Shown here piece after piece: positions 8,449 through 15,130 of a stretch of 20,174 bases of DNA. Position numbers and translations under genes: made by a program. The notes under the pieces were generated by a model, which was not told the DNA's origin, made no database searches, and saw nothing but the letters and a program-made list of their open reading frames with translations. How positions within the stretch are numbered: the first letter of the stretch is position 1; the number at the start of each line of letters is the position of its first letter. The DNA comes from Bacteroidales bacterium (GTDB taxonomy: Bacteria > Bacteroidota > Bacteroidia > Bacteroidales > F082): positions 1 to 20,174 of the forward strand of contig JAFWRA010000299.1 of the NCBI GenBank assembly GCA_017508895.1, in the 5' to 3' direction.

Positions 8449-10020
8449 TTATTCCTTCACCACCTTGTCCGTATAAGTCTTTCCATCCTCCAATGTGACC
8501 TTCATCAGGTATTGCCCTGGCGCGAGGCCTTGCAGGTTGATGCTTTCCAATCCTTGGCTTTGCGTGCGCACCAAGCGGCCTTGCAGGTCGTAAAACTCGA
8601 CTTGGGCGGGCTTCACGTCGGGAGAGTATTGCAGGTGGAGCCGGTCTTGGGCGGGGTTGGGATAGAAGAGGTAGGGGCGGATTTCTATTTCTCCTTCTTC
8701 TACCTGATCCAAACCTTCATCGGTTAGGAAGAAAAAGAAAATGCCGCTATGGGGTTCCAGTTGGTTGTGACTATATCCTGCAACGTATACCCCTTTCTCA
8801 TTCCCGTTCTCGTCTTTTAGCAAATCAGAATAGCAACTCCATTGAGGATCCACCTTAAGTGAATGGGGCTCATAGCAGTAACGTTTCCAAATAACATTCA
8901 GGTTACGATCCATCTTCACAGCGGTCATGGTGGGGTTAGACTCCACGTCAGGTTCCCTGTAGACAAGATAAACGTTGCCATCAGAAGATATCTGGAAACA
9001 CATGATGCGCACATTGGTTGTGGGGCCGGGTTGGTCGTTGAAATGTACCAAGGCTTTCCTCTGCATGGTGCGCATTTCATAGCATGCCACTGAGGCGCCG
9101 CATTCACGGAAGTCATAATACCAGGCCGAATCACGAATAACAGGTGCGGCCATATACACATCTTCACCATCGGGAACGACAAACGTGGTATTGGCGGAGC
9201 CAAACTGAAACTCTTTCACCACTTGGATGCTGATTGTATCATTAATTTCATATATGGTATCCTGCAGCAATTTGTTGATTACATGATAGTTTTTCACTTG
9301 GAAAGTGGAATCTATAACATAGATGAAAAGATTTCCTCCAGAGCTTTCTTTCCATTGGTAATATTGTTTCGGTGTCGACTTAAACTCATTCATCGTACGG
9401 ATGTAATTATGGCTTTCGGGCAGCACGGCCTCATGCTTCAGCGTTCCATCGACACCGCAACGAGCTATGTGGCAAACATCCCCTCCATTGGCTCTTTCGG
9501 TATAATATTTCAAAATCAAATCACCTTGGCTGTCAATCATATAGCTATCGATATAATCGAAGGCGATTGTGTCGCAAAGGTGAGCCACCACGTCATCGTC
9601 AGGGTTGGTGTTGAGATCATCGTCAGAGAAGTGCGAGATTCGCAATGCGGTGCCACCGTTGCCGTCTGGTTCGATGTTGACACGAAGGTTGCCCTCACCA
9701 CGTGGGTCTTGAGCGAACAGGTACCATGCCGGAGGAGTGGTGTCGGCCACAAACAAAGAATCGGTGATTTGCAAAGAGGTGGGAGACACCTTATAAAAAC
9801 AAAGACCTGCAATAATTGGGGGAATGTTGTTGTCTCCACTGGGACTCATCATCAATACATTGGCAACAAGGTCACCGTTGCGTTGCTGCAAAAGCTTGTT
9901 TTCAAACTGAGGAATATCGTAGCCTGAGTAATGGAACGGGATGAAATCCATCTGGACTTCCTGAGCATGGGCAAGAATGGCCACAAGGGCAAAAGCCATG
10001 GATAAAAGTATTTTTTTCAT
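8449..10020 (-). CDS. T9SS type A sorting-domain protein, paralog 1
   Basis: 523 residues of unknown function, exported by Sec and then by the type IX system. The signal peptide ends at AHAQ (residues 17-20). The body is probably a beta-propeller-like repeat protein: phrases of the type MDRNLNVIWKRY and DGNVYLVYREPD recur, and equivalents are found in the two paralogs at 11399-12952 and 13121-14725. The sorting domain occupies about 447-523 (IRPYLFYPNPAQDRLHLQ to TDKVVKE). Its DNA is nearly the same as in the other two copies, whereas the bodies have diverged strongly. No catalytic motif is recognised. A TATTTTTG element lies 16 bases before the ATG at 10020. Confidence 0.85.
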   Translation of the reverse strand: MKKILLSMAFALVAILAHAQEVQMDFIPFHYSGYDIPQFENKLLQQRNGDLVANVLMMSPSGDNNIPPIIAGLCFYKVSPTSLQITDSLFVADTTPPAWYLFAQDPRGEGNLRVNIEPDGNGGTALRISHFSDDDLNTNPDDDVVAHLCDTIAFDYIDSYMIDSQGDLILKYYTERANGGDVCHIARCGVDGTLKHEAVLPESHNYIRTMNEFKSTPKQYYQWKESSGGNLFIYVIDSTFQVKNYHVINKLLQDTIYEINDTISIQVVKEFQFGSANTTFVVPDGEDVYMAAPVIRDSAWYYDFRECGASVACYEMRTMQRKALVHFNDQPGPTTNVRIMCFQISSDGNVYLVYREPDVESNPTMTAVKMDRNLNVIWKRYCYEPHSLKVDPQWSCYSDLLKDENGNEKGVYVAGYSHNQLEPHSGIFFFFLTDEGLDQVEEGEIEIRPYLFYPNPAQDRLHLQYSPDVKPAQVEFYDLQGRLVRTQSQGLESINLQGLAPGQYLMKVTLEDGKTYTDKVVKE

Positions 10021-10036
10021 ATAAATATATTTTTCG

Positions 10037-10044
10037 CAAAAATA
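10037..10044 (-). promoter_or_regulatory. -7 promoter element for T9SS paralog 1
   Basis: The minus strand reads TATTTTTG followed by CG, 16 bases upstream of the start codon at 10020. No matching -33 TTTG at the usual spacing was found. Confidence 0.45.
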
Positions 10045-10062
10045 ATAATTTTCATGAACAAG

Positions 10063-10161
10063 AGAGGGTTCGTCAAAACTAAGAAATTGCTATTTATAAT
10101 CTGCATCTAATTGATTATCAAATATATATTTTCTTCAAAAAGAACTTTTGACGCACCCTCT
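10063..10161. repeat. 99-bp element bounded by 16-bp inverted repeats (MITE-like)
   Basis: The ends AGAGGGTTCGTCAAAA (10063-10078) and 10146-10161 are reverse complements with one mismatch, and the interior is AT-rich with no coding potential. Such terminal repeats resemble those of insertion sequences, so a small non-autonomous element is possible, but no target-site duplication is evident. It fills nearly all of the gap between the stop of the lipoprotein gene and the promoter of T9SS paralog 1. A long-loop terminator is the alternative. Confidence 0.5.
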
Positions 10162-10168
10162 TAAAACT

Positions 10169-11221
10169 TCAATCATAACCTGAACCATGGATACTTGTAC
10201 AGCAATAAATCACTTTTAGCTTGTGGTAATATGTAGGAGAATAATCGGGACGAATTACTTGGTCATCACTTTCAATAAACCAAGCACCTATACATTCGTT
10301 ATCATATTGGTTTGATGGATTGGTAATCAAATAATCATAGCCCAATCCCAAATAGGAGTCAAGGTAGTAGCACATGTCCATTTTAGGAATCTCGTAATCC
10401 CAATCTCCCATGACACCAAAAAGTCGGGAATTATGGTTGCTTGGCGAGCCGTAAGGGTCTATGTAGTCCATGTATTCAAACGTGTGTTCCCTTGACTTAA
10501 AATAGTATATATGTGAATTGCCATACCATAAATAATTATGATGCTCATAAACATTGAGAAGCCTTACAAGTTCCGACATTCCCAAGCCATCCCACATATA
10601 AACCATGTCATCGCTGAAATGGGCGTTGCAGGAATCTATAGCAATATCGTCATGAAAAGGATCGACAATATGTGGCTCATAATACCAATGATAGTCATCC
10701 CAACCTTTTGAAGCATTCTTGAATGAGATTATCAAAGGAATGCAGGCATACCCGTCCTCGGAGATATAGGCATCTATGAAACGTATGTGTTTCTCATCCA
10801 GGTTGATTTTTTGGAAGTGACTCTCAATTTCGTTACTAATGTTTTCATAAGCTATTCCAAGGTCACTTAAGAGGACTGTACCGTTGGTAACATCAACATG
10901 AGCGTACAGCGTATCGAAACGGATATCGTCAAACTCGACATTAATATTGCCGAAGTCATAGTTGGCTACACTAGAGAGGTGCCAAGCCGCATCTTCAATT
11001 GAAAGAGACTCGTCTTCGCCTTTGGCGGTGGAATTCATTTTCTGCTTAAAGTCCTTCAGGTAGGCATTCATGTCTTTAATTTCTCGTGGATTGAAGGTTT
11101 GCACTGATTCAATTTTGTTATCCGTCAAGGCGTTTGCAGTTTCTTTTTTGCAGGAAACCACTGCAACCGAAACGGTTGCAACCACTAGTAATGTTGCGAT
11201 GAATAATTTTGTCTTTTTCAT
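10169..11221 (-). CDS. Lipoprotein of unknown function
   Basis: 350 residues. Lipoprotein signal peptide with lipobox AVVSC, lipidated cysteine at residue 24, followed by KKE. After a charged linker containing FNPREIKDMNAYLKDFKQKM (about residues 43-62) comes a body rich in Tyr, Asp, His and Trp (for example WDDYHWYYEPHIVDPFHDD), with a C-terminal CCTSIHGSGYD. No family is recognised. The base composition is visibly more AT-rich than the T9SS genes on either side, and it lies between two members of that paralog family, so it may have been inserted there or may be a partner. It is probably anchored in the outer or inner membrane; Asp at +2 is absent (Lys is present), consistent with outer-membrane sorting in Bacteroidetes, although that rule is not firm. 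Confidence 0.8.
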   Translation of the reverse strand: MKKTKLFIATLLVVATVSVAVVSCKKETANALTDNKIESVQTFNPREIKDMNAYLKDFKQKMNSTAKGEDESLSIEDAAWHLSSVANYDFGNINVEFDDIRFDTLYAHVDVTNGTVLLSDLGIAYENISNEIESHFQKINLDEKHIRFIDAYISEDGYACIPLIISFKNASKGWDDYHWYYEPHIVDPFHDDIAIDSCNAHFSDDMVYMWDGLGMSELVRLLNVYEHHNYLWYGNSHIYYFKSREHTFEYMDYIDPYGSPSNHNSRLFGVMGDWDYEIPKMDMCYYLDSYLGLGYDYLITNPSNQYDNECIGAWFIESDDQVIRPDYSPTYYHKLKVIYCCTSIHGSGYD

Positions 11222-11240
11222 AATGCTTAAATTTTAATAA

Positions 11241-11398
11241 ATGTTGTTAGTTGATTTAATTGATGATTTTGACTTAATTCGTCACCGTAAACTCACCATA
11301 GTACTCATCCCCGTTGGGAAGGGTGAAGGTGACGGTGTGATCTCCCGTGTTAGGGATTATAGATCTGCAAGTCATTCGGTTTTTTTTCACGCAAATGC
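11241..11398 (-). pseudogene. Relic of a C-terminal coding segment, frameshifted copy
   Basis: The minus strand encodes the pieces KKPNDLQIY and then, one base out of frame, FTLPNGDEYYGEFTVTN followed by a stop. It is the counterpart of the intact relic at 12997-13128, with one extra base near 11352-11362 breaking the frame. It follows directly behind T9SS paralog 2 and has no start codon. The type of ending (LPNGDEYYGEF) suggests the last strand of a small beta domain. It is a duplicated gene remnant rather than a working gene. Confidence 0.55.
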
Positions 11399-12952
11399 CT
11401 ACTCTTTCACCACCTTGTCAGAATAAGTCTTCCCGTCCTCCAAAGTGACCTTCATCAGGTATTGCCCTGGCGCAAGGCTTTGCAGGTTGATGCTTTCCAA
11501 TCCTTGGCTTTGCGTGCGCACCAAACGCCCTTGCATGTCGTAGAGCTCGACTTTGTCGGGCTTCACGTCGGGCGAGTACTGCAGGTGGATTTGGTCTTGG
11601 GTGGGGTTGGGGTAGAAGAGGTAGGGACATGCTGAAACATCGTCCATGCCAACCGAGCCTTCGGAGTCGACTTTGAGGGCGAACGCATCGTAATGGTCGT
11701 TTTTGTGGCCACTGCCCAACACAAGACAACCGCCATCACTGGTGGCCAGTATATAGTGTGCCCGTAAAGGATATGACGGGATGGAGTAATACCTCTGCCA
11801 GACCACATCGAAGCTTTCGTCCATCTTGGTCACGACAATAGGGTTAGGCTCGTTGTAATAATAATAGTGATTCTCATCGGACAGCTCCATGTTGCAAGTG
11901 TATAACAGCTTCTCGGGAGAAAGGGTGTTCTTGGCGAAATCGAACGAATTGAGTACGGCAGGCAAATCGTAATGGTCGTTCCAACTGCCAATAATGTGGT
12001 AATCCAGCATGTTGCCTTCCAGGTCGGTCTTGAACAATACGGTTGAATACTCGTGTTGGCTTGAGCCATTTGTAGAGGATTTGTTTTCTCGGTTACATTC
12101 GTAAATGAGCAAGGTGGTGTCGTCCAATAGTTTTAGCGAGGGGCAATGGTTGGATATCGCAAAGGTTTGGACAGTATAGTTCGTGGGGTCAACATAGTCC
12201 AACGTGTCAACAACAATGTTGGTGAACTCTTTGTAAGATATGGTATCGAAGTTCTCGTCCAACGTAAAAAGCCTGGTTCTTACCAAGGGGCTGGGCGGCT
12301 GAAAGAAAGATTCCCTGTAGTGACCGTATCGCCCTCCTTGGGGATGCTCAAACAGATTGCCCAGAACCAAGCCCACATCTTGATGGCACTCTGAAAGCTT
12401 TTCCACCTCGCCGTCGGGCGAAATGAGCATATAAAGGCGCCTTTGCTCAAACCTAATGTCGTAAACGACGAGGAACTTGCCGTCGCGTGTCATTTGGCAG
12501 GAAGCGGACTCCAACGCCCTGTATTGCTCGGGCAACTCCACCTCTTTTGCATAGGTGATGTCGAGCTCATCGTCGAAACGTATAACAAACGGCCTGGTGA
12601 ACTTGTTGGGTACATCCATGTTCTGGCCGAACGCCAAATACAGATCCGGATTCTGGGGGTCGTTGTAGATGCTCTTTACAAACGAATAATTGTAAGAAGA
12701 CGACGGGAAGAGGTCTACCACAACCCGTTTGACCAGGTTCCCTTCCCTTGAGAGCTTCACGAGCTCGCCTTTGCTGTCGTGGTGTTCATCGTATTGCGAA
12801 AAGATAAACCCTCCATCATGGGCTTCGATGGCGGCTGCAACAAGCCAAGACTTGTCCTGGTCCTCATAGACGTTGAAAAATCCCTCCTGCTGGCTGAAGG
12901 AAGTTCCAGCCAGCAGCAAGGATACCAGGATTGATAACAGTTGTTTCTTCAT
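11399..12952 (-). CDS. T9SS type A sorting-domain protein, paralog 2
   Basis: 517 residues of unknown function. I place the start at the ATG at 12952 (MKKQLLSILVSLLLAGTSFS), which gives a normal signal peptide; the longer frame begins with TTG seven codons upstream and adds nothing sensible. The body has propeller-like phrases (TKMDESFDVVWQRYY, LATSDGGCLVLGSG, FALKVDSEGSVG). The sorting domain is about 443-517 (YLFYPNPTQDQIHLQ to SDKVVKE). Secretion to the cell surface or medium by T9SS is predicted from this domain. The gene and about 150 bases after its stop form a repeat unit shared with paralog 3. No clear promoter element is seen upstream. Confidence 0.85.
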   Translation of the reverse strand: MKKQLLSILVSLLLAGTSFSQQEGFFNVYEDQDKSWLVAAAIEAHDGGFIFSQYDEHHDSKGELVKLSREGNLVKRVVVDLFPSSSYNYSFVKSIYNDPQNPDLYLAFGQNMDVPNKFTRPFVIRFDDELDITYAKEVELPEQYRALESASCQMTRDGKFLVVYDIRFEQRRLYMLISPDGEVEKLSECHQDVGLVLGNLFEHPQGGRYGHYRESFFQPPSPLVRTRLFTLDENFDTISYKEFTNIVVDTLDYVDPTNYTVQTFAISNHCPSLKLLDDTTLLIYECNRENKSSTNGSSQHEYSTVLFKTDLEGNMLDYHIIGSWNDHYDLPAVLNSFDFAKNTLSPEKLLYTCNMELSDENHYYYYNEPNPIVVTKMDESFDVVWQRYYSIPSYPLRAHYILATSDGGCLVLGSGHKNDHYDAFALKVDSEGSVGMDDVSACPYLFYPNPTQDQIHLQYSPDVKPDKVELYDMQGRLVRTQSQGLESINLQSLAPGQYLMKVTLEDGKTYSDKVVKE

Positions 12953-12996
12953 GAAATTTAAATTTGTTGTCAATTAATTAAATTGATGATTTTGAC

Positions 12997-13128
12997 TTAA
13001 TTCGTCACCGTAAACTCACCATAGTACTCATCCCCGTTGGGAAGGGTGAAGGTGACGATGTAGTCGCCCGTGTTGGGGATGTAGATTTGCAAGTCATTTG
13101 GTTTTTTTCCACGCAAATGCCTACTCTT
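12997..13128 (-). pseudogene. Relic of a C-terminal coding segment, frame still open
   Basis: A 43-codon open frame without an ATG, starting out of frame at the stop region of T9SS paralog 3. It contains KKPNDLQIYIPNTGDYIV, then FTLPNGDEYYGEFTVTN and a TAA at 12997-12999. A second, frameshifted copy lies at 11241-11398. It is probably the 3' end of a former or alternative C-terminal domain, carried along when the paralog unit was duplicated. It could only be translated by a frameshift or from a non-ATG start. Confidence 0.5.
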
Positions 13129-14725
13129 TCATCACCTTGTCCGAATAAGACTTCCCATCCTCCAAGGTGACCTGCATCAGGTATTGCCCTGGCGCAAGGC
13201 CTTGCAGGTTGATGCTTTCCAATCCTTGGCTTTGCGTGCGCACCAAGCGTCCTTGCAGGTCGTAGAGCTCGACTTGCGCGGGCTTCACGTCGGGCGAGTA
13301 TTGCAGGTGGATTTGGTCTTGGGCGGGGTTGGGGTAGAAGAAGTAGGGACGGATGAAGGCTTCCGCTTCGGGAGTGCCCACGACGCCGTCGTCATGGATG
13401 AAATAACAGAAGAAATCGTGAGGTGGCTCTTCCTTGTTGGATCTCCCTCCGACGACGAAACCGTCTTTGGTCACGCCCGTCCGGCAATGGATATGGTGGT
13501 ATCCTCCGGTTGCAGAGTATGTCCCCAGGCAATACCGCTGCCAGATGATGTTCAGGTCGGTGTCCAGCTTCGCAATGCCAATCCATCCCACGTTGGTCGA
13601 ATAATTCGCATTGGTGCGGTAGGCGAAATAGAGGTTGCCGTCGGCCGATTGCTCCAGGCCTATGGGAAAGCCGTAGTACTGGACGTGTGTATAGATGGGA
13701 GTTGACTCGAACTGGGCGTTCGCGAGGCAGGCATGGGTCGTCTTGTCGTACTTCATGATGCAGGCTCCGTTCCTAATTACGTTGTGCCGCTCGTATTGTC
13801 TGGCTTCAAGGAAAGACCCGTCGTCGAGCGGAAGGATGTCAAGCTGGATGTAGTTTTCCGTGTAGGACACGCTTGGATAAGGCGGATAGACATCCCCGTA
13901 GGATTCCTCCATCACTATGGTTTCCTGCTGGGCAAACAGGGAGTCAATCACATGATAATTGTAGCCGCCTCCCGAGGCGTTCATGTCAATGAGGGCATAT
14001 TCCCTTGGGGAATCGTTGAAGACGGCCAAGGCATGGAACCTGGGAAAGTTGATGTGAAACAGGTGTGAAAAGCTCACCCTATCCCTCAGCGAGCCGTCGA
14101 GGCCGATGCGTGCAACTACGGGCGTGTCCCATCCTCCCCCCATCAGGTACATGAGCACGATGTTGTCGCCTTCCAGCATGATGGTGCAGAGCCTGTCGAC
14201 AATGGCGTTTTCCAGAGGGACGATGACGGCGTTGCCCAGGTCCTCGAAGTCCAGGTTGTCGTCGAAATGGCGGATGCGGAGGCTTGTCTCCGATGTTTTG
14301 TAGTTATAGACAAGGTAGGCGTAGATGTAGTCGTCGCCATTGGGATTCTGTGCCAGCAGGACGCGTGAGCCGTCGTCATAATTGTGGCCTTTGCCGTCAT
14401 CCTGCGCCGAGGAGCGCGAAGAGGTTCCGTCGAAGGCTTCGTCCTTGGCCACGAAGACGGAATCGATGACGGTGTTGTCCTGGGGGGAGAGCCTGTAGAA
14501 CCAGTCGCCGATGTATTGGCTGCCGTCTTGTGATTTCAGGAAGAGGCGTGTCAGCAGCGTGTTGTCTCGCATCTCCAAGAAGGTGGGGAAGTTGAAGGCA
14601 ACGCTCGTGTCTCCATCGGGTCCGGTGATGCACATGAAGAGCGAGTCGCGGGAGTAGTCCATATCACTGGCTTGGACATGGAATGCAGCAAGTGCAATGG
14701 TGATGATGAGAAGCAGTTTTTTCAT
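13121..14725 (-). CDS. T9SS type A sorting-domain protein, paralog 3
   Basis: 534 residues of unknown function. The signal peptide is MKKLLLIITIALAAFHVQAS. The body has phrases matching the other two paralogs (LEQSADGNLYFAYRTN, AKLDTDLNIIWQRYC, TKDGFVVGGRSN), suggesting a beta-propeller-like fold. The sorting domain is about 458-534 (IRPYFFYPNPAQDQIHLQ to SDKVMKE). It is predicted to be exported by Sec and then T9SS. A near-consensus TATTTTTA lies about 33 bases upstream of the ATG; a better promoter lies about 325 bases upstream (15051-15081), which would give a long leader containing two palindromes. Function and partner are unknown; the paralog array suggests a surface-exposed, diversifying role. 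Confidence 0.86.
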   Translation of the reverse strand: MKKLLLIITIALAAFHVQASDMDYSRDSLFMCITGPDGDTSVAFNFPTFLEMRDNTLLTRLFLKSQDGSQYIGDWFYRLSPQDNTVIDSVFVAKDEAFDGTSSRSSAQDDGKGHNYDDGSRVLLAQNPNGDDYIYAYLVYNYKTSETSLRIRHFDDNLDFEDLGNAVIVPLENAIVDRLCTIMLEGDNIVLMYLMGGGWDTPVVARIGLDGSLRDRVSFSHLFHINFPRFHALAVFNDSPREYALIDMNASGGGYNYHVIDSLFAQQETIVMEESYGDVYPPYPSVSYTENYIQLDILPLDDGSFLEARQYERHNVIRNGACIMKYDKTTHACLANAQFESTPIYTHVQYYGFPIGLEQSADGNLYFAYRTNANYSTNVGWIGIAKLDTDLNIIWQRYCLGTYSATGGYHHIHCRTGVTKDGFVVGGRSNKEEPPHDFFCYFIHDDGVVGTPEAEAFIRPYFFYPNPAQDQIHLQYSPDVKPAQVELYDLQGRLVRTQSQGLESINLQGLAPGQYLMQVTLEDGKSYSDKVMKE

Positions 14726-14861
14726 GACGGATGCAGTTTTATTGATTACTATTATGGGTAAAAATACAATTAATGTGGTTCAAGAACTGATTTTCTGTTA
14801 TTATTAGGAAATGCTCTTTGGTTTAAGGGTGTTCCAAACGAAAGAAACAGGTTCCTCCGTC

Positions 14862-14912
14862 CCAGCGGATTTGCAATCCGCTGGCGCCGAGTATGGGGAT
14901 TTGCAATCCCCG
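14862..14912. repeat. Pair of REP-like palindromes with core GGATTTGCAATCC
   Basis: CCAGCGGAT-TTGCA-ATCCGCTGG (14862-14884) and GGGGAT-TTGCA-ATCCCC (14895-14911) share the loop and core but have different outer stems, each kept paired. Palindromes of this GCGGATTTGCAATCCGC type are scattered in Bacteroidetes genomes and are often linked to RAYT (REP-associated) transposases; no transposase is in this window. They lie in the 405-base non-coding stretch 14726-15130, whose remainder holds one promoter and small stem-loops (around 15011-15037) but no gene. Confidence 0.65.
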
Positions 14913-15050
14913 TAATATGTAGCTCGGTTTCCCATCACAAGCTGGTTTTGTCGGCAATAATATTGTATTATAATGTTACCGCGCAAGTGTTTCGCATTGT
15001 AAATGCTGATATTCGATGTTTTTTCATCGTTTTACGAATCAAAGACGATG

Positions 15051-15081
15051 CAAAAGTAGTGTGCCCCTAATACTTTGTCAA
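15051..15081 (-). promoter_or_regulatory. Candidate promoter upstream of T9SS paralog 3
   Basis: The minus strand shows TTG (15079-15081), a spacer of 20, and TACTTTTG (15051-15058), in good agreement with the Bacteroidetes consensus. The first gene downstream starts at 14725, so the transcript would have a leader of about 320 bases that includes the two REP-like palindromes. Confidence 0.45.
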
Positions 15082-15130
15082 GAAAAAGATGGTTCGGAAA
15101 AGTTCGGGTTTTTGATTAACGTCTTGCCAA

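Noticed and set aside
10063..10161. Complete insertion sequence
   Set aside because: Far too short to encode a transposase and no target-site duplication is visible; kept only as a MITE-like repeat.
12953..12973. Upstream TTG start adding seven residues to T9SS paralog 2
   Set aside because: The internal ATG at 12952 gives a standard MKK signal peptide; the extension spoils it.
14804..14986. 60-codon minus-strand ORF with DCKSPYSAPADCKSAG-type text
   Set aside because: It is a translation of the two REP-like palindromes; such peptides are annotation artefacts of the repeat.
14726..15130. tRNA or other structured RNA gene in the 405-base gap
   Set aside because: No cloverleaf or T-loop (GGTTCRA in context) could be assembled; the only strong folds are the two REP-like palindromes.
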